A stretch of DNA of 64,000 nt, from assembly GCA_002633005.1 (NCBI GenBank), contig NMRA01000465.1, positions 286,472 through 350,471 on the forward strand, given 5' to 3'. Shown piece by piece: positions 47,661 to 59,761 of this stretch. The DNA comes from Phoronis australis (lineage: Eukaryota > Phoronida > Phoronidae). Under the pieces are notes generated by a model. It saw only the letters and a list, made by a program, of their open reading frames with translations, did no database searches and was not told the DNA's origin. Position numbers and translations under genes: made by a program. How positions within the stretch are numbered: position 1 is the first letter of the stretch; the number at the start of each line of letters is the position of its first letter.

Positions 47661-47983
47661 AAAAGTTAGTATACAACGCCAAATTTCACTGGGTTCGATC
47701 ATTTGGGTTACCTAAAACATTGAAAAGGCAGTTTTACTGCTCTAAAAACATAAACAATTTATCGATGAAAATTCCGACGCACGATGATCAGGCGGCTATT
47801 TTTGGGCCTCGCTAAAGATTCAATATGGGTCTTCATAATTAGGTCAAGCTACATAGCTTCCCCAATGCTGTGATCAAAAAAGAGGAAATGTTTCTATTAC
47901 TATTTATAGTCCAAGAAGACACGAAAATACACGAAGAAAATTAATAAGTTTATCGAAGCTAAAACGACACATTGCTTCACAAC

Positions 47984-50900
47984 TATTCAGCGAATTTTAT
48001 AATCCCGGAATTAACATTTTTAAGTTTCATACAAACTTTTTTGTACTTTTTAATGGTTCAGAGAGACACCCCTTGGGTGACCCTTGGTGGTCTTAATTCA
48101 TTTCACATCGTACAAATTCTCCCGTAATCAATTCATTTTGAGCAGTCCTTCGATCAAATGCCCCAATCGGCAAAATGCGATTTTTACCACTGCGCGCGCC
48201 GAGAGTTATGACGTCGCATTGTAAAATTGGCCAGTTGCCGATTTGGGCAACTGAACAACGGACTGCTCGGAAAAAGTTTGAATACGGGATTATTTATTCG
48301 AGTTGGAGAGAATTAAAGACACCGACAACCATCTTAGATGTAACTCTATGTGCAACAGGTAGGTCTACTTAAAGCAACGAAACTTTGATGTTTTAATCAG
48401 TGGGAGCTAGGAATAATTTACCGAAAAGCTTACGTCGTATGGAGTGCCTATGGAAGCTTTACTATCTCGAAAGCCTATTGAGACGGTAGTCATCATCTAC
48501 CGGCGCTTGAGCTGAAGTGAGTGTCAAAGAGGGAATATCTGGTAATTACATGGGGTGTCAAATGTCACTTTTAATGTGTGTCATGTATCAATGAATTGGT
48601 AGTTCATGCGTTTCGGGGGTTCAATAAACAGTTAGCGTGGCTATGCCAGTGTAAGAGTATGTCAGTAACACTCCTATGGGTTGAAAAATCCCTTGCTCGA
48701 TTGGCGTGATGACAAACCAAGCGTCAAAACTTTACTAGTAACCTTTTGCAACAGTCTCGCTTTCCAACACACCTTGTTGCATTACAGCGTGCAAAGATCG
48801 ACTGTTCAACTGCGATTTATTCATTGATCAATGCCAAAATGAGATCCGCAAGGAAGCGATGGAGTATTATTGTGCTGCCACGTGTAATTTCTGCAAACCG
48901 TGTGGCTCTGGTTCCCGAAAAATGACTGTACGGAAGTGAAAGGGCTTGATAAAGACACCAACGGCGTCGTTCTTTTCTCACTACGTCGTCGTATACATTT
49001 TGATGTACATACAGCATAGTTTAGTTTAAGAGCACTTGCCAAATGCATGTTTTCAACTGATGTCGAATACATTTTTGAATAGTGACTGAGATTTTGATTA
49101 CAGGTTTCAAGTTCTGAGTCGAATGAAATCATGAGTAGCCGGCACTTAATCTGATATTAAGGCGATTTCTGTATACAGCATAACAGACTTTCAGAGGTTC
49201 TTTCAGCAATATACGTTGTGTTCACTTCCAGTAGTGATACTGAATTGTATAGGATATGTAGAAATATACTAATTCTAAGACTAAATGACCTGTAGACGAA
49301 TCTAGGCAGGTGCACACCTACCATATACGCAAATATGAACGTGTGTTGTCGACAAAAATTGAATAATGGAACTTTAGAACTGTAATTCTTTTGCAAAATA
49401 TTGTAAAAGCAATGCGCTAACATGCCATAGGCAAAAACTCAATTACGATAGTCTCACTTCTAAAAACTATTAAAACTTTTTTGTTATCATCACACTTTGT
49501 GACATGGTTTGTGTGTGCTATAATAGAATGACTACCTACGGCCCTGTAAGCTTTGAAGTAATTTCACATATTACTTTAACTTTTGTCTATTTTGCAAGTT
49601 CTTGATTTCAAATTTGGTCACAAGAACATGTTCGTTTGCGTCAGATCGTTTTGATCTCGTAGCTGTAAGTTGGCATAGTTAACTTATTGTAGTAGAGATT
49701 TGTACTGTTTCATGCATGGTAAATGAGATCAGAACTACACTGTAAGCCCTTCTTAAAATATTACAAAAGCCTGTGAAGTGTATGCGTAATAAATATAATT
49801 GTACCCACCATTTTTCGAATTTCACTACATAAACGCAATGATAAATGTTAATATTTCAATGATTTCGACAACTGGGTGCAACATTCCCTGTTCCTTATTG
49901 TTATTGTATAGACCCATCACGTGCATGTTTCACGAATATTCAGAAACTTGCTTTTACTCTCTACACAGCCATTTCTGAAAAAATAATGCAAAAATTTAAA
50001 ATCTCTGAAAATAAACTCACAAATCCTAGTTAGAAATATAATTACCATAAAATATTTGCAGACTATGATGTGGTAATGGACAAACCTTTATTCAGTAATT
50101 GCGAAGTGGTAGGGTAAGACAGCATTTTTGTTGTCTTTAATGAAACAGACCCCAAATTTTGTATCTTTCACACTATCTGTCAACTGACGTTGACAAACAG
50201 TTGTGAACCAGCTACTTAATTTAAGCGATCAATTGCACTGCACACTCTCGGAGCTGAAAAAGCGTGTAAATTTTTCTTCCTGTAACATTGTAAACAAATA
50301 TAGTTGAATGATTTTTACGTGTTACAGTGACACTAAATCCTATCTGACTCCTAGTGCAACAAGGCAGATTAATACACAGAGCACATTCTATACATATTTT
50401 TAATAAAAAATCTTACAATATTACACTTTGAAAATAGTGAAATCCGAATTATCTGGGGAATGGTAAGCAAGAATTCAGCGAGAAATTCGAAAACTCGAAA
50501 GTCTACCGACTGATCCACATCGAATAATCGTATTGATGTGCTGTAATGATGGTTGCAGCTGCAGAGGCCCGTGTGCACAGCTTGGAGCATTAGCAGGACA
50601 ATGAAACAAGAACTACTTTGTAATCATCTAGATTAATGCTAACAAATTTTCCTATTATAGTTCAACCATCACTTAATGTGTCGCAAAAACTTTCAGCCTA
50701 ATATCGAAGGTTTTTAGGCGGGACTGGCTAAATTTTTCGCACATGATTAATCAGATGATTCCGTTAGTCGCCATTCGTGCAACTAGTAACCAGAAATTGG
50801 TTTAAAGCTCATCTTGAGGCTTCCAGGGCCTCTGCAAATCTTATGAATTTACTTACTACGAAGGGTCGTACTCCTTGGAAAGTTATTAAATGGAACATTT

Positions 50901-53900
50901 AGTTAACGAATTGCAGCACACATTGAAACACTACACCGGAAGAGAGATTGGTCTACTTGCCTCGTTTGTGTATTAGATGACCGATCTGTGAAAGGGGAGA
51001 ATGAGACCACTGGTTACAGTCGTGTAAACTTTTGCGTCTATTCTCGTATCTCATGCAGCTCATTCATACAGGGCAACATGAAATTGCAATCTTTAAGCAG
51101 GAAAGTACCAGGAAATACACAAAACGTACATTGTAGTGTACATGAAGAAATATCCCACGAGACATTATTGCTCGTATCGATATGCGAAATAATGTCGAGT
51201 GGGATATTACTTCATCTAAGCCAATCTAGGTACGTTTTTTTATTAATCCCATACACTTCGACTCCTAAGTTTCTTTCAGTTTTTTGGAAGATTTTTAAAT
51301 ACTTTACTCAGACTGTTCACGTGGCGGATCACATACTACATGTATGTAATAGTGCGTTAGGTTGCAAGTTTTCTCCAGTAAAAGAAAGTTTTAATGTAAA
51401 CGTAACAATTTTTTGCTTTATAAGAGATAACAAAGACAAAAACAACGATAAATGTGCATTGAACTTGAATTATTGTCCGACAACAATTAATTACCAACAA
51501 CACTTAACATTGTGTTTACTGAGGAATAAGCGCGTGAGTTGCAGACGACATCATAGTTAGCAAATAAAACTGATAGAGAAGTGTCATATAATTTGTAGTT
51601 TTGTACCAGATGTTACTTTTGGGACCTGATTGCATGTTGAGTGTTATACTGTTGCAATTTTATTTCCTTAAACTATTTTGGGAAACTTTGATGATCGAAT
51701 CGGCTAACGACGTCGAATCGGCATTGACCTACCTTTTGAAATTTCCATGTCGGAAGGAACTGCTAAAGTAGTCCCGGGAGTGTAATGCAGAAAACAATAT
51801 CACATAGCTGAATTACACTCGACTTATCCAACGCGTATTGAATAAAAGACTTGGACGTTGAAGTACGCATACAAATCACGTGGTCCCATAGAATACTACA
51901 AAGGACGAACGTGGCCTGGTTTTCGAGATATTTAGCAAACTCATATGCCAAAGAGTTCAAGACCAGACTGGATGTTGAACAATTCAGCTAAGAGAATGTG
52001 TCGTCCGTTATATAATGACACACGAATTGTCATGAAATCGATTGTCAAGGAATTCTGGTTGGCAATATTTCTGTGTGTGGTCACTGTGGTGAGTAAGTCA
52101 CTCCTTGAAACTTAACATACAAACAATATGAAAACATGCTATTTTGAATCGTTTAGTTCTAATGGATAAAAACAAAATTGCAAAAAGTAGTTTTATGGGA
52201 TCTTAAACGATATTTAAAATTATTGAGAAATGCGATTTATTTTTTTAGAAAATGCATGAAACAAACAAATTGTGTATTTCGTAAGCTTTAAAGCATTCAG
52301 TTGCCAGCTAGAAGACTTCAATGGGTTAAAAATGACTGCGCTTAGATAGATCTGTTGACACGACTATTTTGTAGAAGAGTAACTACCTCTGCCGGTAACT
52401 CAGAAGTCCGTCACAGCTCGATTGAAAGCATATATTCCAGCACTGGAGGTTTAGGTGGCTCGGTACTCCGTAGTTTCTGTGAAGAAACGGATTTGTCGTG
52501 TTTGTAAAAGTGAAATCGAACATAAAGTTAAATTTCATCGTTGACTGTGAAAAATGTACTCATATTCAACCATTTTTACTGCCTTACCTCAGATATTCCA
52601 AAATAACTTGGAAGGTCTAGCAAACTTCATTCAGGACGCTTTGCACGTAGCTAGTCTAAAGTTGTCAGATTTAACTTGACTGCGTTCATCATATTACATG
52701 TATGTCATGGTTTAGGGGTTAGAAGGTGACTGAGTAAACCCATTGAGGCGAATATTTTGTATTTGATATTATTTATTCACTGGCACCCTTATGTCACTAT
52801 ATAAAATAAATAATAAATACAATGAAAGGTTGCTTAGCGTAGCGTTCACGACTTTTGTCTTTCTGTGTGTCTGTGTAGCTGTGAGGTGAGATTAACAGTT
52901 TCAAGTTTACTATCACACAAAAATGTCTCTTATTTTTAATAATGGCATTACTGCAGTTACGAATAATTCTTGACCATTGATGACTAAGATTCATATGTTC
53001 CACTCAGGGTACTTCCAAAAATAATCCTTTGTACACGATGGTGAGTATTAAAAAATAGTTGATGGAATGTGAGAGACCAAATATCAGCGCTTACGTTAAT
53101 GTCACAGCATTTTGCAGCCATGTTTGAACTTTCATAACTAGAGCAGAGCAAATGTCATTCTCGAAACACAGTCATTTTATTAAAATTATACACCATTTGA
53201 CCAGCAAAATTCAGTATTGCCAAAGAACTCAATGACATTAACAACACAGGGATAAACATTGCCACGTTTTTAAACTAGCCATTGAATAAATATTTTACAA
53301 CCAGGGTAAAACGTGACGTCAACAATGATGAAATAAGGTGACTGTGTCATTTTGGCCTTGTAAACATCATACAACCATAAAAAATTGTAGGCAGCAGACT
53401 TCTCGAAATTTCATATTCAGCAAAGCACACTAGAAGTTGTTCGTCGTTTTTAGTTAAAACACGCATTTATTACAACTAACCCAGCTAGTGCACGTTGTCT
53501 TAAAACAATGCGTACACGCTGGCGAAATGAAATAATACCAAATGTTTATGTAACTTCAGAGAAAATTTTCCAATACATGTATACTGAACATTAAGGTAAC
53601 TCGATAAAACGCTGAGAAAAAATAAATTTCTGCACAAGTCGCGGGGAATGTTTCCCCCTAAGGGGTAGAGGTTTGTGTCACACTTTAAAATCTAGAGACC
53701 AACAAACTACAGTACATGCAAACACCCCGCGTCCAAGGAAATAAGCACTTGAGACAGTACCAAACGTTCTCCCGCCACCACTTTTTCATGTACCTACCGG
53801 AAACGATACCTGAGAGGACAAAATTCTAAGCCGAGTTGACGGTACCTCCACACCAACCCCTCCTGTGAGAGAATGCCCTGCCGTGAACTATGTACTCTCC

Positions 53901-53912
53901 ATCAACAGGCAG
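47984..53912 (+). other. Intron 9, 3' part: no gene recognised
   Basis: Nearly 6 kb without a recognisable domain, exon or repeat family. The 190-codon frame at 50988-51560 has no recognisable domain and includes a perfect-looking DNA palindrome, so I do not call it a gene. The sequence near 48288 ('cgagttggagagaattaaag') resembles 2975, suggesting a shared, unidentified repeat. Confidence 0.5.
51150..51207. repeat. 58-base near-perfect palindrome
   Basis: The two halves 51150-51178 and 51179-51207 are reverse complements apart from about three mismatches, centred on TATCGATA. The outer part reads atatcccacgagacattatt and its complement. No loop. Confidence 0.88.
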
Positions 53913-54032
53913 TGCAAGGACAGTTGTTTAAAAGATCGGCTGAGCTCACGCAGATTCTCAAAGAGGAGGCGATTCGTTCTGGACATGCATCCATGGAACA
54001 TCTAATAGCTACAGCCTTTGAAATGTCCGCAA
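53913..54032 (+). CDS. Astacin gene exon 10: propeptide, N-terminal part (5' border tentative)
   Basis: Forty codons ending at gcaa|gtgagt in phase 1. The peptide QGQLFKRSAELTQILKEEAI followed by SMEHLIATAFEMSA is hydrophilic and probably helical, without cysteines, as expected at the start of an astacin propeptide. The 5' border was chosen at ggcag|tgc because it alone gives the phase-1 start needed after exon 9. The frame stays open upstream to about 53834, and another acceptor (ctgtgag|aga) is possible if a further exon lies between. The 3' border is well supported because exon 11 continues in phase. Confidence 0.55.
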
Positions 54033-54437
54033 GTGAGTTACATCTGCTTGTTGTTTGAAGCAAAATAAAACGTACGTGGTTGCGAGTGGGTGGCGATGTG
54101 AAGGAAACATCAGACAAACAAGATACAAATCCTTCTGTGGCCCCAAGGCACTCAAGAGCCATTTGCAGCGAAATATGTTGGTATGTGCTGTTGGACACGG
54201 AAATCGGAAGCGTTGCTCTTTTAGTAAATAAATCGCGCTCCGTCATCCAAGCCCTTCAGAGGCGACCGTTTTACTTGAGCTGGCTTGTTACAAACACGAT
54301 TACGTGCAATAGAGTAGCCTTTCACTTGGCTGGTTTTGACAACTTCTAAGGAATTACCATAACAAGGCAGATCTTAGATCGAATTATGTTTGTCCAGTCA
54401 TACCACTTTCCTCAATGGGCTCGTTTTTCCATTGCAG

Positions 54438-54585
54438 TTAAAATGATTAAAAATGGCACCTTTGCAAACGCTCAAACTAGTGATGAAGAAAACTTCTATC
54501 TGACCGAGCTGGATTTGAAATTGACACCTGAGCAGATGGCAATACTGTATCCTGATCGATTTCGTCAAATGACAGGTACTACCTG
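54438..54585 (+). CDS. Astacin gene exon 11: propeptide, C-terminal part
   Basis: Phase-1 start after ccattgcag and phase-2 end at cctg|gtaagt. It encodes KMIKNGTFANAQTSDEENF, then YLTELDLKLTPEQMAILYPD and RFRQMTGTT, with the first two bases of a Trp codon. The LDLKLTPEQ stretch corresponds to the propeptide segment just after the aspartate switch of astacins (consensus FxGDI.L.xEQ). Here the aspartate is kept but the Phe and Gly around it are replaced (LTELD). The propeptide keeps the protease latent by placing that Asp on the active-site zinc. Confidence 0.72.
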
Positions 54586-57347
54586 GTAAGTAAGGAATCC
54601 AAGATGTCGAACGTTATCATAAAGACAGGCAGCATTGAACACTCATTGGGTTTTGTCTCGCGGCTCACACAACAAAGGACTTGACACCTTCTTTCCACTA
54701 TATCGAAAACTCTATGGGCAAATTAAAATATTTTGAACGTTTTTACCTCAAAAGGGACATATAAATTTTACCCGGTCTCATATTTTTGCATTTTTCACTT
54801 CCACCCATGAGGAACCCAAGCTCAGGCAAAGTGTTAAATTACGCAGCCTCACACCACTATTTGCCTGCCGATGGCTGTGTCACGGGCTACCACTAGAGTC
54901 TACTAAACGCAATTTTTATTATAAATTAACAAAATGGATCCAGAAAAGCTGTTACCCAATCAGATTTTTTTTTTAAATTTTGGTCTGTTAATTGAGGATT
55001 ACTCGAAGTAATTGCTGCAGATTCCTCAGTTATTGAACTGAAATTCAATTGTGTTATAGGGTATCACAGTTTTCAAGAAAGTGAAATCTGCAGTCGAACT
55101 AGTGGATTGAATGAGTATATGAAAACCAGATCCGTTGAACCTTGCACACCTCAAAACTCCAACCAACCCTAACTTAGCCGCCATATTTATTTTCCGGGAA
55201 GTGTAACCATAGCGTTGGTTAACTTTATTCGATTTTACTTATGGCTAAATACCGGCATACCGGATGTCATGCTTTCATCATTCGAACAATTTGTGGAATT
55301 TTTGGTTCTTGGACGTTGCAGTATCGCGTTTATTTTACAAATTTTCTTTTGTGTGGTTAGAGTGGTTCTTTAATCAAGTATGTCGTCCCAAAGCTAAGAA
55401 ACATTCGACACAGGGACCTTTTTCGTAAAGGGGGCTTACTTCAAATGAAAGTTGGTGCGGTCACGTGTGTGATCTTAAAAAATCTCACTGGAAAACAGTT
55501 TTACGGAGCAAAGATCTGTGTCACAGCGCCACCTGGCAATGAAACGGAGTGAAAAACCTAGCCCAGATGACAAGCTATTACTTAATATTCAGGTCCCGCA
55601 GCCGGAGGTTTAAAAGAGCATCCGGTACCGACGCTATAGCGCTTTGGCCAGACGCTACCATGCCATATGTCGTGAATAGATTTTCTTGGGGTAAGTTAAC
55701 TGTTCGTATTGCTTAATTGTTAGTAGCTGCTTTGCTCCCATATCTTATACCTATATTCGGCTTCTACAGTACAAGGCATTCAACTATTTTGATGAGTGCA
55801 CTCGTGTTTCAATGATCAAATAGTATAAGGAGCTCAGGTTGCGTGTTCTTGCACGATAAACGGCGCATAATTTATGAAAATAAAGCCCATTACACCACAT
55901 TATCAGCCTGACATGGCCAATACAACCATTAAAGAACCCACTTAGTTATTCAACGCGTGCTGAAATACATTTTGGCGGGAAAACTAAGCCCGATTTCTAA
56001 GCCGCTTCGCAAGAGTTTCGAGTCGCCGACTTTACCACTACACCACTCAGCGGCTGACGTCATCGAACGTGAAAATAGAATACTTAAATGAGCACGCGCA
56101 AAAATCGCATGTTTAGCAAAGGGCATTGCATCGACATTGATACGCTATGAAAAATAAGACGCATAATTTCTATAAAAACGATATTTTAATTCAGTGAAAT
56201 TTTTCGCTCGTGTTCTCTCACTAGTATAAATAACCGATCTCCAATTTGAATGCGGGTATCGTGTCGTCGGGATCCTTTGACTTGAGCATTATAGCCAGTT
56301 ACTTGGTAACCTACTTTAGCAGACGATATTTTCCCGGTCGAAGCTTAGCGTGATAAAATGTGTAGTAAGCTATAATAGTTGCTAAACCTTAATTTATAGA
56401 TTCACTTTATTTTTATTTTGTTTTATTTTTCAATTGGTTTTGAGTAAAAGCATCATTTGACAAAAATAGCTCGGCTTTTCTTAAATGGTCACGACCTCCG
56501 ACCCCGGGCCTCTGACATAGAAAGTAGTTACAAAGCCGAGGCGAGTCGAAAAAGGTAGATCGATTCATTGCAATGTTTCTCGTTCAGTACATGTATGTGG
56601 TATAAATAGGACGCCCCTCGGGCGATTATTCTCCAAAATCCACTCGGGCTCTAGATAACAGGGGGATAACGTAATGTAAAATGTATCTATCATTTTCCCC
56701 CTCTTGTAAATCATCGATCTCCGGTTTGAATACAGAAAATGTATGAAAGGACTGAGGGTTCATATGAAGCTGCTCTGTACCTGGCAGGAGATTCGATTTG
56801 AGTGACAACCCTGTAACCTCTGACCTCGGTTAAGCAGTTAACAAATATCTGCGAGGTTGTGCAGTTCCAAGGTGGTTCGGCTAACCTTTTTTCTTGCTAC
56901 ACGGTATATATTTTGTATTTGAAGTTCCCAAGAATGAAGATAAGGTATTTTGCTAGATACATCTGAAATATTGTAAACATGGAGAGTTTTTGTAAATGAA
57001 GTTTGAGACTTAATCGCTCATCCTTCGAAAATGCTGAGAAGCCTTGTTATTCACAAACTTTCCAAAAAAATTAAGGACTGTCGTTTCTGTCGTTCTTTTT
57101 ATCAACTTTTTAAAATTTCAAATGGCGTGGCATCAGTTGCAAAAATGGTCCTTTTATAGATTCCAGATTAAAAATGTTAATGACAACAGTTTTGCCATTC
57201 CAAAAACCCATTCATCGGCCTTTCTTCTTTCCTCCTTTCAGGGGTTACGATAACACGTGTAAGTCATTCACATACTATGTGGCCTGCAACAGGCGTTCGG
57301 TTCATTCCACTCTCATTTGTTACCTATTTCTACGCATTATACCGTAG
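54586..57347 (+). other. Intron 11
   Basis: Begins gtaagt. No gene recognised. The minus strand at 55985-56060 carries a tRNA A-box-like stretch (see findings). The frame from 57242 to the exon-12 start is also open but is judged intronic. Confidence 0.5.
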
Positions 57348-57573
57348 GAAATTTCCTGAAACTATGTTTCTTGAAGGTAATCGGGACGAAGCGAAAATTC
57401 TCCGAATGGCAATGACCGAATGGGAAGCGTACACGTGCTTCAAATTCAAGCCGAAGACTTCAAGTGATAAGTACTTCACTGATATTCGCAGTGGCAAGGG
57501 ATGCTTGTCTTCATTAGGATTTGTCAAAACGAGCCCTCAATACATTTTCTTGGCCGAAGTTGGTTGTCGATAT
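57348..57573 (+). CDS. Astacin gene exon 12: catalytic domain, N-terminal lobe
   Basis: Phase-2 start after ttataccgtag and phase-0 end at cgatat|gtaagt. Joining exon 11 makes TGG (Trp), then KFPETMFLEGNRDEAKIL, AMTEWEAYTCFKFKPKT, SGKGCLSSLGF and EVGCRY. This is the astacin N-terminal lobe: the IPYxF-like strand, the AMxxWE...TCIRF-like helix and strand, and the GCxSxxG loop. It gives the first, second and third of the four catalytic-domain cysteines. The alternative acceptor at 57242 would add 36 residues with no family match and does not fit the exon-11 donor phase. Confidence 0.85.
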
Positions 57574-59560
57574 GTAAGTTTACTAAGGTCACATGGGTTT
57601 TAACAATCTGAAGGTCCTGCATTTGAAGGCTATAGGGATAGCCCATTTTAGCAGGAGTGTATCCGTACAGATCAATGTACTACCGGCACTGTATATGATT
57701 GTCGACATACCGGCCGCTAAGGTCCCTTTTCTCACATAACCGATTCACAGAGCGGTTCACAGTGGTTTGGTGATCCACTCTAATCGCCTGAGAAACCTGT
57801 TAAATAGTTTTGGACAAGGTTTTTCATTGCGGGAGTTTAAGGGGTTGGAAAATCCCTTTTTTCTTTTGATGTTGGTGATATCAAATCTAGAATTTTCGTA
57901 TTATTGACTTGGATCCCCTTTTTAAAAAAATCCCTCATTCGAAACCCCTTTTAAAAAATCCCATATCCGTCCTTGTTTTTGATGCCTTTTTGTTAATTTC
58001 AAAGCAACGAAATGATATATTATGTTTTATTATTTGCAAAACTTTCCTCATTAATTAACTATTCATGTAGATTTTGCATTTTATGTTGTTCACTAATCAT
58101 TAAAACTGTGCTGGGCGCTCCTCCTGCAAGGGTCCTACATGATAGCATCAGTTTTCTGGTTTGCTTTTGTCTTTTACAATATTATCTCCTTTCATTTTCA
58201 GGTGCCCCTACTCATGAGATTTGTTACCACTTACTTAGCGTTTTTACTCGATATTTCATTAAGCATTTTGGTTTCTCGTGCAAGCCACAGGTCGCCTTTT
58301 TCGTTTTCGTCCGATGTGAAATACATTCACAAAGTGCAGTTTGTTAGAATCTCGAGGCCTATTATTGTTGAGTGAAATCGGTGCAAAGGTGTCGTTTTGA
58401 CGGTCGTTTATCTAAGTTTTCTTTGATGTATTCTTCCGGAATTTGGTACGTAGTATAGATCTTGTGGAAGGCGGTCAGTGTTGCTACCATCAACCGTTTG
58501 TTTTTTACTAATGGTACCTTACATTCGACGTCACTTGATTAATTTGTAGGGTATTTGGTCTGCAAATATCGTTAAGGGCTACTAAACGATTACAATAAGT
58601 TTGTGGCACCGACTTGCCGTTTTCAAGTTATGGAGATTTACTGACTACTGAATTCCGACGAGGTACGCTTCTTAGACTTCAGGGTTCAAGAACAACATGG
58701 ATGCTCTACATTTCTGGTATTCAGACAGGAGTTTCGTACCAGTTGTGTCACTGCTGAGAACATGAATTATTGACACAGCAATAGGTTATCAAGATTATAG
58801 AAATTGATACATTCACGCCTAGGATTCTGCTCACTATTCTGAAATTCTGGAACTTACAGACATGACCTGACTCTTGTCTGGGCTACTGATTCTGAAAACG
58901 ATTGGATCGAATTTGAGTGCAAGAAAATCGTCATTGCTGAAAATTTTTAAGTTTTTGAGGCAAGGTAGAACTAGTGTAGAACCGTTTTCTTCAAATCGGC
59001 GTTTAATTCACACAAAACATGCATCTTGGTAGTGACCAATCCTGGTGATGGGCAAACTACGTGCACGGAATGTATGTAATCTCTTATGCTGTTCAAGCCT
59101 CAATTCAGAAAGAAACTAATATTCATCAGTTCATGTTCAGCATGGCCTACAATGTATAACATTGCCTCATCCACCGGGAAAGTGTGAACCACCGTCTTGG
59201 CGCGATATGGTTCTTTTTGAAGCTTACATCCAGAAACGCAACATGAAACCACGATTGCAGTACGAAAAATTTGTCATTCTAGTCTCGTTGTCAATTTCAC
59301 TATTTCACTGTTTTTAATTGACCGATCTGTCAACAACGGCACAAGTGGCCTATGGTCGCGAAGATATACAAAGGGTCTCAAAATAGGTAAAGTGTTACTT
59401 TAACCATCTCAAATCAGAGATTGAAATAGGGAAACTGCTAGTGGTACCCACCCTATTAGATTATTATAATGTATATCGCCTACATTTACCGCGAGTACCC
59501 TCAGCCTAACTCCATGTGTTTACATATTGATCTCAAGTTCCTTCGTTACTGATTCGTTAG
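57574..59560 (+). other. Intron 12
   Basis: No gene or repeat family recognised. Small frames at 58012-58375 are hydrophobic and overlap in two frames without a domain. Confidence 0.55.
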
Positions 59561-59761
59561 CTTGGAATTTACCTTCACGAGCTGGGTCACGCAATGGGAC
59601 TGGCCCATGAGCAAGTGAGATCGGACAGAGACCACTACGTCAGAATTGAAATGAACAACGTTGAACCAGGCCACAAGCATTACTTTGAAAAAATGGCGGA
59701 AGGTGCTTTTCCAAAGGACTTACCGTATGACTACGCGAGTATAATGCATTATTCTAAAACG
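59561..59761 (+). CDS. Astacin gene exon 13: zinc-binding motif and Met-turn
   Basis: Sixty-seven codons, phase 0 at both ends, between gattcgttag and aaacg|gtaagg. It opens LGIYLHELGHAMGLAHEQVR, which contains the complete astacin signature HExxHxxGxxHE: three zinc-binding histidines and the catalytic glutamate. It continues SDRDHYVRIEMNNVEPGHKH and ends DYASIMHYSKT, the Met-turn with the conserved tyrosine that can coordinate zinc. All catalytic residues are present, so an active secreted metalloprotease is expected. Confidence 0.93.

Larger units (their letters stand above)
45953..47983. mobile_element. Foldback element with nested insertions
   Basis: The left arm (45953-46550) and right arm (47672-47983) are inverted copies. 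Matched blocks include 'gttttagcttcgat', 'tagtaatagaaacatt', 'gatcacagcattgg', 'gagcagtaaaactgc' and 'ggcgttgta'. The left arm carries about 220 extra bases (46085-46300) absent from the right. The middle (46552-47671) is filled by a 294-base TA-flanked MITE and a LINE fragment. No transposase is recognisable. Confidence 0.6.

Noticed and set aside
50988-51560. 190-codon plus-strand open frame
   Set aside because: No recognisable domain, odd composition, and it spans a non-coding palindrome at 51150-51207; no splice or promoter support.
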